From Halobacillus amylolyticus (GTDB lineage Bacteria; Bacillota; Bacilli; Bacillales; Halobacillaceae), in the NCBI RefSeq assembly GCF_022921115.1, contig NZ_CP095075.1, forward strand, positions 2,520,001-2,584,000: a DNA stretch of 64,000 nt, given 5' to 3'. The position numbers and the translations under genes are program-made. Positions 35,835 to 45,184 of the stretch are shown here, piece after piece. The notes below the pieces were generated by a model. It had not been told where the DNA came from. It saw nothing but the letters and a program-made list of their open reading frames with translations, and ran no database searches. Every line of letters begins with the position of its first letter. The stretch's first letter is position 1.

Positions 35835-36148
35835 CTGATTCACCCCTCAAATCAAGCAATTTTATAACGAAAAAAGGGTTCGGCAAAGACATGCCGAACA
35901 GGCTTGCGGTTGATCTTGCCACAAGCACTATTGTAAACATCCTTGTAAGCGGATGGTGTTTCTTCATTTCTCTCTAACGTTAGACAAAAAAGAAAAAGGG
36001 TTTTCAACCAAAAACCTCATTTCATTTTGCATGTTCGATTTACCATTCTATCCTTCTATCAAAAAATTATTCAATTTAATGAAAAAAGACTTGACAACAC
36101 AAAGGTCATATTGGCATTTTTCAATACTAGCACAAATCAATAGAGCAG
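35835..36148. other. Gap between ybxB and rpoB
   Basis: 314 bases without a gene. The part nearest rpoB holds a strong T-tailed hairpin. A weaker GGTTTT/AAAACC hairpin with a T-run lies at about 36,000. An AT-rich segment near 36,050-36,110 contains TTGTCA and TTGACA-like hexamers but I cannot assign a promoter confidently. Confidence 0.45.
35868..35899 (-). terminator. Intrinsic terminator or attenuator just upstream of rpoB
   Basis: GTTCGGCA and TGCCGAAC form a perfect 8-bp stem around a 6-base loop, followed by CCC and a run of six T on the minus strand. It lies 34 bases before the rpoB start codon, after ybxB in the direction of transcription, so full-length termination here would stop all readthrough into rpoBC. 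Confidence 0.75.
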
Positions 36149-36751
36149 TCAAACCTTTTTTGCCTTCAATATATAGTAGCCCTTTCGCTTTACGACGACT
36201 TCTACACGACCAAACAATTCACCCAACTTTTCTTTGGCTGACGGGGCGCCTTGTTTCTTTTGGATTACCACCCACAGCTCACCCTCATCTACAAGGGCTT
36301 CATGTGCACCTTCAAACATGGCGTGTACCGTTCTCTTCCCCGCACGGATCGGCGGATTTGTCAAAATTGCGGCAAATCGATTTTCTTTAATGCTAGAGAA
36401 ACGATCACTCTCTTTAACAGACACATTTGCTAATTGGTTTTGTCTGGCGTTCTTTCTCGATAGCTCTAAAGCTCGCTCGTTCACGTCCACCAGCCATATG
36501 TGACGTTCACTGAAATCTTTGGCTAACGATAAACCGATTGGTCCGTATCCGCAACCAAGATCAAGCAGATCACCATCAACAACTGGCATTTCAAATGCCT
36601 CGATGAGAAGCCGTGAGCCGAGATCTACTTCTCCTTTAGAGAAAACAGCATGGTCGGTTGTAAAAGTTAGAGACGTTCCTCTTAACAAAAACGACCATGT
36701 ACGTTCATCACTTTTAGCATTTGTATACTTTGAATAGTAATGCTCTGACAT
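36149..36751 (-). CDS. ybxB: Class I SAM-dependent methyltransferase (YbxB, RsmC-like)
   Basis: 200-aa methyltransferase with motif I LDLGCGYGPIGL (near residue 60), motif II acidic residue in VDVNERAL, and catalytic NPPIRAGK. These match the RsmC/RlmG N6/N2-guanine type, so 16S rRNA guanine methylation is the likely role. Start is the ATG of MSEHYYSKYT with GAAGGTG upstream. It lies between rplL and rpoB as in B. subtilis and is separated from rplL by a terminator. Confidence 0.88.
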   Translation of the reverse strand: MSEHYYSKYTNAKSDERTWSFLLRGTSLTFTTDHAVFSKGEVDLGSRLLIEAFEMPVVDGDLLDLGCGYGPIGLSLAKDFSERHIWLVDVNERALELSRKNARQNQLANVSVKESDRFSSIKENRFAAILTNPPIRAGKRTVHAMFEGAHEALVDEGELWVVIQKKQGAPSAKEKLGELFGRVEVVVKRKGYYILKAKKV

Positions 36752-36825
36752 ACGGAACACCTTCTTTTGATGGTAGATAGAGTTTTCGAAGACTCTGCTT
36801 CACTTTTAAGAAAAAGAAGATAAAG

Positions 36826-36852
36826 AAAGCTCGCCGATAGTCAGCGAGCTTT
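36826..36852 (-). terminator. Terminator after rplL
   Basis: AAAGCTCGC and GCGAGCTTT form a 9-bp stem followed on the minus strand by a T-rich tail (TTTCTTTATC). It lies 18 bases past the rplL stop. It probably reduces transcription from the L10-L12 unit into ybxB and rpoBC. Confidence 0.75.
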
Positions 36853-36869
36853 ACTTAAAACAGGTACGA

Positions 36870-37235
36870 TTACTTAAGTTCTACAGAAGCGCCAGCCTCT
36901 TCAAGCTTAGACTTCATTTCTTCAGCTTCTTCTTTAGCTATGCCTTCTTTAATAGCACCAGGTGCATTGTCAACTAGATCTTTTGCATCTTTAAGGCCAA
37001 GACCAGTGATTTCGCGAACCGCTTTAACAACTTTAATTTTAGAGCTGCCAGCAGATTCTAGTACTACATCGAACTCAGTTTGTTCTTCTTCAGCTTCGCC
37101 ACCTGCAGCAGCACCGCCAGCTGCAACTGGAGCTGCAGCAGATACACCAAACTCTTCTTCAATTGCTTTAACTAGGTCGTTAAGCTCAAGAACGGACATC
37201 TCTTTGATCGCTTCGATAATTTGTTCATTAGACAT
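36870..37235 (-). CDS. rplL: 50S ribosomal protein L7/L12
   Basis: 121-aa stalk protein that recruits translational GTPases. The N-terminal dimerisation domain ([20 protein letters not shown]) leads into an Ala/Gly hinge and the C-terminal domain ([20 protein letters not shown]). Strongly acidic, as usual. It follows rplJ by 58 bases. Confidence 0.97.
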   Translation of the reverse strand: MSNEQIIEAIKEMSVLELNDLVKAIEEEFGVSAAAPVAAGGAAAGGEAEEEQTEFDVVLESAGSSKIKVVKAVREITGLGLKDAKDLVDNAPGAIKEGIAKEEAEEMKSKLEEAGASVELK

Positions 37236-37293
37236 GAGAAATTTCCTCCTTAGATTTTATATAATCATTTATTCTGCTAAAACGAGCGCTGGA

Positions 37294-37794
37294 TTACGCG
37301 CTTTCTTCTTCTTTTTGATCCGCAATTGCTTTTGTAGCGTAAGCGAAGTTGCGAATAGGCGCTTGAAGCACGCTTAGGAACATAGATACAAGGCCTTCGT
37401 AATTTGGAAGGGTTGCAAGTTCTTTGATTTGCTCAAGAGTCGCTACTTGTCCTTCAATCACGCCGCCTTTAAGCTCAAGGTTATCGTGATCTTTGGCAAA
37501 GTTGTTAAGGATTCTCGCTGGAGATACAGCGTCATCCTCACTAAACGCAAGAGCTGTAGGCCCAACTAGAACTTCCTCAAGTTCTGCAAGCTCAGCATCT
37601 CGTACAGCACGGCGAGTCATTGTGTTTTTGTACACTTTGAAGTCTACACCAGCTTCGCGAAGCTGCATACGAAGTTCTGTTACTTCTGCTACATCAAGAC
37701 CGCGGTAATCTACAAGTACTGCAGATTTACTATTACGGAACTTGTCAGCAATTTCAGCAACAACCTGCTGTTTCTGCTCGATAATTTTGCTCAT
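37294..37794 (-). CDS. rplJ: 50S ribosomal protein L10
   Basis: 166-aa stalk base protein that binds L12 dimers through its C-terminal helix. [20 protein letters not shown] and the [20 protein letters not shown] segment are typical. Start is the ATG of MSKIIEQ with GGAGGTGG upstream. The longer frame runs into the leader RNA and is rejected. Expression is probably feedback-controlled through the leader upstream. Confidence 0.96.
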   Translation of the reverse strand: MSKIIEQKQQVVAEIADKFRNSKSAVLVDYRGLDVAEVTELRMQLREAGVDFKVYKNTMTRRAVRDAELAELEEVLVGPTALAFSEDDAVSPARILNNFAKDHDNLELKGGVIEGQVATLEQIKELATLPNYEGLVSMFLSVLQAPIRNFAYATKAIADQKEEESA

Positions 37795-37990
37795 CGTTCC
37801 ACCTCCTATTGACTTTTCATCATACCGTTTCTGGTGCCAAGGTCTATAAAAGGTTGACACAAAAAAGCACCCCCACTAGACATGGAGGTACGTATGTCAG
37901 AACAGGATTCTGTCCTGTCTATTCACACACCTCGGTAGGAAAATTAAGCGATTAATCGCACCTACTGTCTACGGTATAACGTATTCGATT
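37795..37990 (-). ncRNA. L10 leader RNA with terminator
   Basis: The 5' region of rplJ contains ACCGTAGACAGTAGGTGC and CCGAGGTGTG, the order expected for the Bacillales L10 leader that binds L10(L12)4. It ends with a hairpin ACCTCC/GGGGGT (37889-37869) followed by six T on the minus strand, a plausible attenuation terminator before rplJ. Assignment rests on sequence pattern and position. Confidence 0.7.
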
Positions 37991-38044
37991 TATACAACGT
38001 TTCTAATTATAAGAAATTAGAAACGGAAAGTCAACATTAAATTA

Positions 38045-38740
38045 TTACTTAACGTAGTTTGAAATATCAACTTTGATGCCAGGTCCCATTGTAGAAGAAA
38101 CGGCAGCATTACGCATGTAAACCCCTTTAGCAGCCTGAGGTTTAGCTTTCACCAGCGCATCTGTGATGGCATCGAAGTTTTCTTTAAGCTTCTCTGCATC
38201 GAAAGAAGACTTACCAATTGGCACATGGATGTTAGCCGCTTTATCGACACGGTATTCTACTTTACCTGCTTTGATTTCGTTTACCGCTTTTTCTACTTCA
38301 AACGTAACGGTTCCTGTTTTAGGGTTTGGCATAAGTCCTTTAGGTCCTAGAACTCGACCGAGTTTACCAACTTCAGCCATCATGTCAGGAGTAGCGACAA
38401 CGACATCAAAGTCAAACCAACCTTGATTAATTTTGTTAATAAGGTCTTGTTCTCCAACGTAGTCTGCACCAGCAGCTTCTGCTTCCTTCGCTTTATCACC
38501 TTTAGCGAAAACAAGAACGCTTTGTGTTTTACCAGTACCGTGCGGAAGCACCATAGCTCCACGAATTTGTTGGTCCGCTTTTTTCGGATCAACGCCTAAA
38601 CGAAAAGCAGCTTCAACGGTTTCATCAAAGTTTGCTTTAGATGTTTCTTTCACAAGATTAATTGCTTCTTGTGCATCATATGATTTTGTACGATCAACAA
38701 GTTTAAGAAGTTCTTGTTGTTTCTTTGTTTTTTTAGCCAT
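38045..38740 (-). CDS. rplA: 50S ribosomal protein L1
   Basis: 231-aa stalk protein controlling release of deacylated t[42 protein letters not shown] and the C-terminal [18 protein letters not shown] are diagnostic. Start is the ATG of MAKKTKKQQ with GGAGG upstream. The longer frame reads through the rplK-rplA hairpin and is rejected. Confidence 0.97.
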   Translation of the reverse strand: MAKKTKKQQELLKLVDRTKSYDAQEAINLVKETSKANFDETVEAAFRLGVDPKKADQQIRGAMVLPHGTGKTQSVLVFAKGDKAKEAEAAGADYVGEQDLINKINQGWFDFDVVVATPDMMAEVGKLGRVLGPKGLMPNPKTGTVTFEVEKAVNEIKAGKVEYRVDKAANIHVPIGKSSFDAEKLKENFDAITDALVKAKPQAAKGVYMRNAAVSSTMGPGIKVDISNYVK

Positions 38741-38787
38741 TTTATTTCCTCCTCGTTGTGGTTTTAACGGATTAACCTCCCACGAAT

Positions 38788-38829
38788 AAAGGTTGCGATA
38801 GCAAGGAAATTTCCTTTCTCGCAACCTTT
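38788..38829. promoter_or_regulatory. 11-bp hairpin between rplK and rplA
   Basis: AAAGGTTGCGA (38788-38798) and TCGCAACCTTT (38819-38829) pair perfectly, with a nested AAGGAAATTTCCTT inside the loop. It lacks a T-run on the minus strand, so it is more likely an mRNA structure, processing site or L1 target than a terminator. Confidence 0.5.
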
Positions 38830-38855
38830 AACTCCATCAGAGTGACGCTGTGGGA

Positions 38856-39281
38856 TTAGTCTTCAACTGTGATTCCCATACTGCGCGCTGTACCTTCAAC
38901 CATGCGCATTGCAGCTTCAACGTCAGCAGCATTTAAGTCAGGCATTTTCGTTTCCGCGATTTCGCGAACTTGATCACGCTTAACGGCAGCTACCTTGTTA
39001 CGGTTCGGCTCACCTGAACCTGATTCAATACCTGCTGCTTTCTTCAGAAGAACGGCAGCCGGCGGAGTTTTTGTAACAAATGTAAATGAACGGTCTTCAA
39101 AAACCGAGATTTCAACCGGAATAATCATACCCGCTTGATCTTGCGTTTTAGCGTTAAACTCCTTACAGAAACCCATGATATTGATACCTGCTTGACCTAG
39201 CGCCGGTCCTACTGGTGGTGCTGGGTTAGCTTTACCTGCTGGGATCTGAAGCTTAACAACCTTGATAACTTTTTTAGCCAC
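38856..39281 (-). CDS. rplK: 50S ribosomal protein L11
   Basis: 141-aa GTPase-centre protein. [20 protein letters not shown], then [20 protein letters not shown] and the C-terminal [13 protein letters not shown] are diagnostic. Start is GTG with AAGGAGG 8 bases upstream. This gives the B. subtilis length. Preceded by its own promoter in the gap after nusG. Confidence 0.97.
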   Translation of the reverse strand: MAKKVIKVVKLQIPAGKANPAPPVGPALGQAGINIMGFCKEFNAKTQDQAGMIIPVEISVFEDRSFTFVTKTPPAAVLLKKAAGIESGSGEPNRNKVAAVKRDQVREIAETKMPDLNAADVEAAMRMVEGTARSMGITVED

Positions 39282-39389
39282 GAGACACACCTCCTTAAAG
39301 TCCGTGATGTGGTAATAGGGTTTACCCCTCCCACTCATCTCAAATATGCATCAACGCCCCTCTTTAAGAGGCACATAAAGAACATAAGA

Positions 39390-39418
39390 ATTTTAGCATC
39401 TATTTAAATATAATGCAA
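39390..39418 (-). promoter_or_regulatory. Promoter of rplK-rplA
   Basis: On the minus strand TTGCAT (39418-39413) and TAAAAT (39395-39390) are 17 bases apart, between the nusG stop and the rplK start. A small inverted repeat with GAGG/CCTC lies just downstream. Confidence 0.6.
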
Positions 39419-39432
39419 GAGGGAGTAGTAAT

Positions 39433-39969
39433 TTATAGTTTCTCAATCTGAGAAAAGTCTAACTCAACCGGCGTTTCCCGGCCAAACATATTGACGTGAA
39501 CCTTCACCTTCTGCTTATCGACATCGATGTGTTCAATTGATCCCGTAAAGTTTGCGAAAGGACCTTCCGTAACCTTCACACTTTCTTTCACCTCGAAGTC
39601 TATCTCTGCAGATGCAGGCTTGTCCATACCCATGCGCTTGAGCACCGTCTCCACTTCTTCAGGCAAGAGAGGGATTGGTTTAGAGCCAGAACCAGTGGAC
39701 CCAACGAATCCAGTGACACCTGGTGTATTACGAACCACATACCAGGAGTCATCCGTCATCACCATTTCAGCTAGTACATAACCAGGAAAAACTTTTTTCT
39801 TGGCGACTTTACGCTTTCCGTTCTTAATTTCAGTTTCTTCATCCTCGGGAACAAGAACTCGGAAGATCTTATCCTCCATTCCCATAGATTCAACACGTTT
39901 CTCTAAATTGGCTTTTACCTTGTTTTCATAACCAGAATAAGTGTGAACCACATACCATCTTTTTTCCAT
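39433..39969 (-). CDS. nusG: Transcription termination/antitermination factor NusG
   Basis: 178-aa elongation factor. The NGN domain contains KRWYVVHTYSGYENKVKANL, KKKVFPGYVLAEMVMTDDSW and NTPGVTGFVG; the C-terminal KOW domain contains VKVTEGPFANFTGSIEHID. It binds RNA polymerase beta'. Unusually for the secE-nusG pair, 248 bases with a terminator and a structured element separate it from secE. Confidence 0.97.
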   Translation of the reverse strand: MEKRWYVVHTYSGYENKVKANLEKRVESMGMEDKIFRVLVPEDEETEIKNGKRKVAKKKVFPGYVLAEMVMTDDSWYVVRNTPGVTGFVGSTGSGSKPIPLLPEEVETVLKRMGMDKPASAEIDFEVKESVKVTEGPFANFTGSIEHIDVDKQKVKVHVNMFGRETPVELDFSQIEKL

Positions 39970-40024
39970 TCATACAGGACAAGTGGCTTGCCCTTCCCTC
40001 CCTTATCGTAAATATTAAAATTAA

Positions 40025-40136
40025 AAAGCGGACAAGATCATGCAGGCAAAGCGCATAAGCAAACTATTCTGCAACAGCACAGGATTGCTTGTGTCGCGAA
40101 GGCCTGTTCCTTGGATCGGAGATTATTATCCGCTTT
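40025..40136 (-). other. Structured 112-nt element in the secE-nusG gap
   Basis: AAAGCGGA and TCCGCTTT at the two ends form an 8-bp closing stem enclosing about 96 bases. On the minus strand the 3' side continues as TTTTAATTTT, resembling a terminator tail. It lies 55 bases upstream of nusG, in the leader position. No known leader family was recognised. Confidence 0.45.
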
Positions 40137-40150
40137 CTTAAACCAACATA

Positions 40151-40173
40151 AAAAACCCGTTAAACGGGTTTTT
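40151..40173 (-). terminator. Terminator between secE and nusG
   Basis: AAAAACCCG and CGGGTTTTT pair around a 5-base loop with T/A tracts on both sides, 44 bases past the secE stop. It would make nusG partly independent of rpmG-secE. Confidence 0.75.
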
Positions 40174-40217
40174 GCTGCAAGGCTATTATATATTATATCA
40201 CAGTTAAGACTGTACTA

Positions 40218-40391
40218 TTATTTAGAAATGAGTTCAAGTACCTGAGAGATTCCTAGATCAACGACCGCAAAGAACACAGCAACAAAAGCCACGGTTCCTA
40301 AGACGGTGATGGTGTACCTCGTAAGTTCGCGCCCCTTAGGCCAGCTTACCTTACGCATTTCACGAGCGACGTTCTTGAAGAATTTAAACAT
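40218..40391 (-). CDS. secE: Preprotein translocase subunit SecE
   Basis: 57-aa single-span membrane protein stabilising SecY. I read it from the minus strand: FKNVAREMRKVSWPKGREL is the conserved amphipathic segment, followed by a transmembrane helix (TITVLGTVAFVAVFFAVVDL). Start is ATG with GGAGG upstream. It lies between rpmG and nusG. Confidence 0.95.
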   Translation of the reverse strand: MFKFFKNVAREMRKVSWPKGRELTRYTITVLGTVAFVAVFFAVVDLGISQVLELISK

Positions 40392-40429
40392 GCGACACTA
40401 CCTCCAAACTTATGCCTACCGGCTTCATC

Positions 40430-40579
40430 CTATTTCGTTTCGCGATGCAGTATATGGGTTTTACACGTTTTGCAAAACTTACGAACCTCTAAACGTTCGG
40501 ATTGATTTGATTGGTTTTTATGAGTACTATAGTTGCGACTTTGACATTGGACGCAAGCTAGAATAATTTTCGTAGTCAT
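40430..40579 (-). CDS. rpmG: 50S ribosomal protein L33, zinc type
   Basis: 49-aa zinc-ribbon protein read directly from the minus strand: [20 protein letters not shown] near the start and [17 protein letters not shown] at the end. C9, C12, C36 and C39 are the ligands. It is the usual L33 copy upstream of secE. A GGTGA-type site precedes the ATG. Confidence 0.93.
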   Translation of the reverse strand: MTTKIILACVQCQSRNYSTHKNQSNQSERLEVRKFCKTCKTHILHRETK

Positions 40580-40654
40580 CGTTAATCACCTCACACTAGA
40601 GGTTTAATCACTTCCATAAATGTAGCACGCTTCCATGCACGTGTCAATTATACC

Positions 40655-41311
40655 TTATAGCGTAATTTCGCTCATTTCCAAGTACTTTTCTAACTTCCTT
40701 TTAACACGCTGAAGAGCGTTATCGATAGACTTCACATGTCGCTTCAGCTCAACGGAAATTTCCTGATAAGACTGTCCGTCCAAATATAGCGCGAGCACTT
40801 TTTGCTCTAATTCGCTTAATAATTCAGAAATTTTTTCTTCCATATCGCCAAACTTTTCTTTGTTAACCATAAGTTCTTGCGGGTCGATCGCCTTAGAACC
40901 AGCGATCACGTCTAATAGTGTCCGATCGGATTCTTCATCAAAAATAGGTTTATCTAAAGAAACATAGGAATTAAGTGGAATGTGTTTTTGTCTTGTGGCG
41001 GTCTTAATTGCGGTAATAATTTGACGGGTGACACATAATTCTGCGAAAGCTTTGAACGAAGATAATTTGTCCTCTTGATAGTCACGAATGGCCTTATACA
41101 GGCCGATCATCCCTTCTTGGACGATGTCTTCTCGATCTGCACCAATAAGAAAATAAGTCCGAGCCTTTGCGCGAACGAAATTCTTGTATTTATTAATTAA
41201 ATAATCCAAAGCCTGAATCTGTCCCTGGTTAATTCGTTCAATGATTACTTCATCATCCAGTTTGTCAAGATCCAGCTCCTTGATGCCTGCCTCAGTTTGT
41301 CCGATGCTCAC
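40655..41311 (-). CDS. sigH: RNA polymerase sporulation sigma factor SigH
   Basis: 218-aa sigma-70 family protein controlling the transition to stationary phase, competence and sporulation initiation. Region 2 contains YKNFVRAKARTYFLIGADRE and DIVQEGMIGLYKAIRDY; region 4 contains LSELEQKVLALYLDGQSYQE and KSIDNALQRVKRKLEKYL. The length and position (after rae1, before rpmG) match B. subtilis Spo0H. A promoter with TATAAT lies 40 bases upstream. Confidence 0.96.
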   Translation of the reverse strand: MSIGQTEAGIKELDLDKLDDEVIIERINQGQIQALDYLINKYKNFVRAKARTYFLIGADREDIVQEGMIGLYKAIRDYQEDKLSSFKAFAELCVTRQIITAIKTATRQKHIPLNSYVSLDKPIFDEESDRTLLDVIAGSKAIDPQELMVNKEKFGDMEEKISELLSELEQKVLALYLDGQSYQEISVELKRHVKSIDNALQRVKRKLEKYLEMSEITL

Positions 41312-41349
41312 TCAGGATCCCTCCGACCATGGTACCTAAATATAGAAAT

Positions 41350-41379
41350 ATTATACAGTAAGCGCTTCAGAAGCGTCAA
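41350..41379 (-). promoter_or_regulatory. Promoter of sigH with palindrome in the spacer
   Basis: On the minus strand TTGACG (41379-41374) and TATAAT (41355-41350) are 18 bases apart. A perfect palindrome CGCTTC-A-GAAGCG (41363-41375) covers the upstream half of the spacer and touches the -35 box, as an operator might. In B. subtilis sigH is repressed by AbrB; whether this palindrome is relevant is unknown. Confidence 0.6.
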
Positions 41380-41389
41380 CAGCTCCTAA

Positions 41390-41899
41390 TTATTTATCCC
41401 CTCTGCGCCACTTCTCAAAAATATCACGTATCTCTTTGTTTATCGGAATCTTGGGCTGATATTGAACCCTTTTATGGGACTCTACATCTTTTTTTATTTC
41501 GCGTTGTATATTCGTGACTTCAATGTGTAACTCTCTTGCTGATTTTCTAAAAGCACCTTGGGCAAAAATTGTACGCTGCTCTGCATAATCTGACGTAGCC
41601 ACGTACACTTTTGTCCGTACATCCGTTAAACTCCCAGCAAGTTTTTCAATCCGCTCATCAGCCGTTTCGTTTTCTTTTGTATAAATCACTTCTACCTTAA
41701 AATTATTTTGCTTCTTTCCAAGTCCTCTCACATGATACGCATCGAATACAATAATCACTCGGTCACCAGTGTACGCCTGGTATTCAGCCATTCTTTCAAT
41801 CAAAAGGTCCCTAGCCTGACTAAGGTCTCGTTCCTTTAAACCTTTAAGCTCCGGCCAGGCTCCAATGATGTTATATCCATCGACTAGTAAGACTATCAT
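41390..41899 (-). CDS. rae1: Ribosome-dependent mRNA endonuclease Rae1 (YacP, NYN domain)
   Basis: 169-aa PIN-like NYN-domain RNase. B. subtilis Rae1 cleaves mRNA in the ribosomal A site. The first Asp lies in VLLVDGYNIIGAWPEL, later acidic residues in VIIVFDAYHVRG and ENETADERIEKLA, and the last in VYVATSDYAEQ. The C-terminus is a charged helix. It sits 2 bases after rlmB in the conserved cysS-mrnC-rlmB-rae1-sigH order. Confidence 0.92.
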   Translation of the reverse strand: MIVLLVDGYNIIGAWPELKGLKERDLSQARDLLIERMAEYQAYTGDRVIIVFDAYHVRGLGKKQNNFKVEVIYTKENETADERIEKLAGSLTDVRTKVYVATSDYAEQRTIFAQGAFRKSARELHIEVTNIQREIKKDVESHKRVQYQPKIPINKEIRDIFEKWRRGDK

Positions 41900-41901
41900 C
41901 C

Positions 41902-42645
41902 CTACTCACCAACAGGGTGACGTTTTCTATAAACTTCATACATCAATAATGAAGCAGCAACCGACGCGTTCAAGGAGGTGACTTGTCCAGCCATAGGCAG
42001 CCGTACCATCCAGTCACACTTCTCTTTCGTTAGGCGGCTCATCCCTTTCCCTTCACTACCAATGACAAGAGCGATGGCCATGTTTCCATCCAATTGCCGG
42101 TAATCCTCTGTGCCTTCAGCATCCGTTCCAACTACCCAAACGAACCGCTCCTTCAGTTCATCTATCGCACGGGAAAGATTGGTTACTCGGGCAACCGGGA
42201 TATATTCAATTGCACCGGTGGATGTTTTGGCGACCGTAGCCGTTAAACCAACAGACCTGCGCTTAGGTATAATGACGCCATGTGCCCCGCTTGCATCTGC
42301 CGTTCGTAAAATCGATCCCAGGTTGTGAGGGTCTTCAATCTCATCTAAAATAATGAAAAAAGGGGTCTCCCCTTTTTCTTCAGCTCGGGCGAACAAGTCA
42401 TCGATGTTACTATATTCATAAGCAGCTACAGCAGCAGCCACCCCTTGATGATTTCCGTCAACGAGCTGATCTATTTTCTTCTTTGGGACACGTTGGACAA
42501 TGATTCCATTTTCTTTCGCAAGCTGTTCAAGCTTCTTTAAAGCTTGGTGCTGAAGCTGATCTGAGGCGAACACTTTATTGATTGAGCGTCCTGACCTTAA
42601 TGCTTCCTGTACGCTGTTCTTGCCGATAATCCATTCATCATTCAT
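41902..42645 (-). CDS. rlmB: 23S rRNA (guanosine-2'-O)-methyltransferase RlmB
   Basis: 247-aa SPOUT methyltransferase. The N-terminal L30e-like substrate-binding domain begins [16 protein letters not shown]; the knotted domain shows [37 protein letters not shown] and [20 protein letters not shown]. Start is the ATG that overlaps the mrnC stop (8 bases). A longer frame would begin inside mrnC without a site. Confidence 0.94.
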   Translation of the reverse strand: MNDEWIIGKNSVQEALRSGRSINKVFASDQLQHQALKKLEQLAKENGIIVQRVPKKKIDQLVDGNHQGVAAAVAAYEYSNIDDLFARAEEKGETPFFIILDEIEDPHNLGSILRTADASGAHGVIIPKRRSVGLTATVAKTSTGAIEYIPVARVTNLSRAIDELKERFVWVVGTDAEGTEDYRQLDGNMAIALVIGSEGKGMSRLTKEKCDWMVRLPMAGQVTSLNASVAASLLMYEVYRKRHPVGE

Positions 42646-43048
42646 TACTTTTGCTCCTTTCTTCAACGAGCTCAATGGCGCTTGCAATCAGTTCATTTAG
42701 ACGCTCCTCATGACCCGCTAAATAGTGATAGCCAAGGACTGCCTCAAATGCCGTCGAATATCGATAGGTTTGCACATTCGTATTCTTCGGCACGGTCCCA
42801 GACTTTGCGTTGCGGCCGCGCCTGAGTACGGCTGCCTCTTCTTCGGTTAAAAATTCCCCATCCTGCCATGCTTGTACAACTTTCGCCTGTGATTTAGCTG
42901 ACACAAATCTAACAGCCGCCTTATGCAGTTCCTGTGGTTTGATTTCACCTTTTTCAAGCAAGTGCTTACGGACATATAATTCGTAAACCCCGTCTCCCAT
43001 ATAGGCAAGAGCGAGGCTTTTCATTTGTTTCACATTCGTTAATACCAT
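42638..43048 (-). CDS. mrnC: Mini-ribonuclease III (MrnC)
   Basis: 136-aa RNase III-like enzyme without a dsRNA-binding domain; the B. subtilis enzyme matures 23S rRNA. Catalytic residues lie in [19 protein letters not shown] and near [28 protein letters not shown] is typical. It lies 2 bases after cysS and overlaps rlmB by 8. Confidence 0.94.
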   Translation of the reverse strand: MVLTNVKQMKSLALAYMGDGVYELYVRKHLLEKGEIKPQELHKAAVRFVSAKSQAKVVQAWQDGEFLTEEEAAVLRRGRNAKSGTVPKNTNVQTYRYSTAFEAVLGYHYLAGHEERLNELIASAIELVEERSKSNE

Positions 43049-43050
43049 CG

Positions 43051-44451
43051 TCAGCCCCGCTTCCAGCGTGTGCCCTGGGATGTGTCCTCCAGGATAATAT
43101 TACGTTCCTTCAACTCATCACGAATTTGGTCAGCACGCTCAAAATCCCTATCTTTACGAGCCTGTTTCCGTTCAGCAATTAATGCATCTATTTCCTCATC
43201 AAGCAACACAGCCTCCTGGAAAATTTGCAGACCTAGAACGCTGGTCAGCTCTGTCAATACATGTTGATACTCCTCAAGCACGGCCTCATCCGTCTGGTCT
43301 GACTGCAAATAAAGATTAGCTGATTTTGTTAAATCAAACAGTACAGAAATCGCGTTGGCTGTATTGAAATCATCATCCATTTCTGCAATAAACTGTTGTT
43401 TATGATGTTCAATTTGCTCCATCCATGAAGCCGTATCCTCTACCAGGTTTAAACTAGATTGCTTGCGGTGTTGAATGTTTTCATATGCATTGCGAATCCG
43501 ATCGAAGCTATTTTTAGCCCCTGCTAAAAGCTCATTACTAAAGTTAATCGGGTGGCGGTATTGTACACTAAGCATAAAGAAACGAATAACCTGGGGATCA
43601 TGCTTCTGAACAAGATCATGGGCGAGAACAAAGTTCCCTAGAGACTTAGACATCTTTTCATTTTCAATATTGATATACCCATTATGCATCCAGTACCGGG
43701 CAAAGGATTCGCCGTTATTTGCTTCAGACTGGGCAATTTCATTTTCATGGTGAGGAAACGTTAGGTCCTGCCCGCCCGCATGGATATCGATCGTGTCCCC
43801 TAAATACTTTTGAGCCATGGCGGAGCACTCAATATGCCAGCCTGGACGTCCTTTCCCCCACGGGCCTTCCCAGGAGATTTCTTCAGGTTTCGCCTCTTTC
43901 CAGAGAGTAAAGTCAAGTGGGTCTTCCTTCTTCTCCCCTACCTCAATCCTAGCGCCTGAACGAAGCTCATCAATCGATTGATGGGACAGCTTCCCGTATT
44001 CATTAAAAGAACGTGTTCGGAAATACACATCCCCTTCTGACTCATAAGCGAAGCCTTTTTCTATTAATCCTTTGATAAAAGCAATGATTTCATCCATGTT
44101 ATCCGTTACACGAGGATGGTGTACTGCTTCTTTCACTCCCAGCGCACCAACATCCTCTTTATACGCCTCTATGAAGCGATTAGCGATATCCGGAACCTCT
44201 TCGCCCATTTCATTTGCTGCCTTAATTAATTTGTCATCAACATCTGTAAAGTTGAGCACATATTCGACATCATAGCCTCTATATTCGAAATATCTACGCA
44301 CCGTATCAAATACGATAGCCGGACGAGCATTACCGATATGAATATAGTTGTAAACAGTCGGACCGCAAACATACATTTTTACTTTTCCCTCTTCCAGCGG
44401 TTGAAAAGCTTCTTTTGCTCTCGTTAGTGTGTTGTAGACGTTAATGCTCAT
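43051..44451 (-). CDS. cysS: Cysteinyl-tRNA synthetase
   Basis: 466-aa class I synthetase. Zinc and substrate Cys in [14 protein letters not shown]-type HIGNARP, second zinc ligands in [11 protein letters not shown] and [10 protein letters not shown], and KMSKS exactly in [10 protein letters not shown]. Start ATG overlaps the cysE stop by 11 bases, giving cysE-cysS coupling. Both are expected to be under the cysteine T-box upstream of cysE. Confidence 0.97.
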   Translation of the reverse strand: MSINVYNTLTRAKEAFQPLEEGKVKMYVCGPTVYNYIHIGNARPAIVFDTVRRYFEYRGYDVEYVLNFTDVDDKLIKAANEMGEEVPDIANRFIEAYKEDVGALGVKEAVHHPRVTDNMDEIIAFIKGLIEKGFAYESEGDVYFRTRSFNEYGKLSHQSIDELRSGARIEVGEKKEDPLDFTLWKEAKPEEISWEGPWGKGRPGWHIECSAMAQKYLGDTIDIHAGGQDLTFPHHENEIAQSEANNGESFARYWMHNGYINIENEKMSKSLGNFVLAHDLVQKHDPQVIRFFMLSVQYRHPINFSNELLAGAKNSFDRIRNAYENIQHRKQSSLNLVEDTASWMEQIEHHKQQFIAEMDDDFNTANAISVLFDLTKSANLYLQSDQTDEAVLEEYQHVLTELTSVLGLQIFQEAVLLDEEIDALIAERKQARKDRDFERADQIRDELKERNIILEDTSQGTRWKRG

Positions 44452-45103
44452 TGTGCTTGACTCCTTCCACCTCATCTAATTGATTACGTAAACGTTCGAT
44501 TTCCTTTTCCATTTGATTAAGTCGATCATACACCGGATCAGGAAGCTTGTGATGGTCTAGGTCCTTCTTGCGGATTTTCTTTCCATCTTGGATAACCACG
44601 TGACCCGGGATACCGACCACTGTTGAATTATCAGGCACCTCATGCAGCACGACTGACCCTGCCCCGACCTTAGAATTTTCCCCAATCGTGATCGATCCTA
44701 ATACTTTCGCTCCTGTGGCAACGAGTGAATTATTCTTTAGAGTCGGATGCCGTTTTCCTTTCTCTTTCCCTGTTCCACCTAACGTCACGCCTTGAAATAA
44801 CGTCACATTATCGCCTATTTCACATGTTTCACCAATCACAACCCCCATCCCATGGTCGATAAAGAAACGACGGCCGATTTTAGCACCTGGATGGATTTCA
44901 ATGCCTGTGAAAAAACGGCTGATTTGAGAAATGACTCGGGCAATAAAGAAAAACTTCCGCCTATAAAAAGCATGGGCTATTCGATGTGCCCATATCGCGT
45001 GCAAACCAGAGTATGTCAAAATGACTTCTACGTACGAACGAGCTGCTGGATCCTGATCAAAGACTACATCGACATCCTCTTTAAACATTTTCATAAGCCC
45101 CAT
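44441..45103 (-). CDS. cysE: Serine O-acetyltransferase
   Basis: 220-aa first enzyme of cysteine synthesis from serine. The left-handed beta-helix hexapeptide repeats are visible ([52 protein letters not shown]). H in IDHGMG and H in KRHPTL are the expected active-site residues. Start is the ATG of [10 protein letters not shown] with AAGGAGG upstream. A predicted T-box leader precedes it. Confidence 0.95.
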   Translation of the reverse strand: MGLMKMFKEDVDVVFDQDPAARSYVEVILTYSGLHAIWAHRIAHAFYRRKFFFIARVISQISRFFTGIEIHPGAKIGRRFFIDHGMGVVIGETCEIGDNVTLFQGVTLGGTGKEKGKRHPTLKNNSLVATGAKVLGSITIGENSKVGAGSVVLHEVPDNSTVVGIPGHVVIQDGKKIRKKDLDHHKLPDPVYDRLNQMEKEIERLRNQLDEVEGVKHNEH

Positions 45104-45184
45104 CCCTTGCCCCTCCTTTATATTAAAAAGCATATGGGTATCCCCTTCTGCAGCTAGATATCTTAGAAAATCTATTTCCCTAAA

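Noticed and set aside
35953..36390. + strand open frame between rpoB and ybxB
   Set aside because: It overlaps ybxB and the rpoB leader, has no ribosome binding site and its translation resembles no protein family.
40306..40566. + strand open frame over secE and rpmG
   Set aside because: It is antisense to two clear short genes (SecE and L33), both confirmed by their own sequence.
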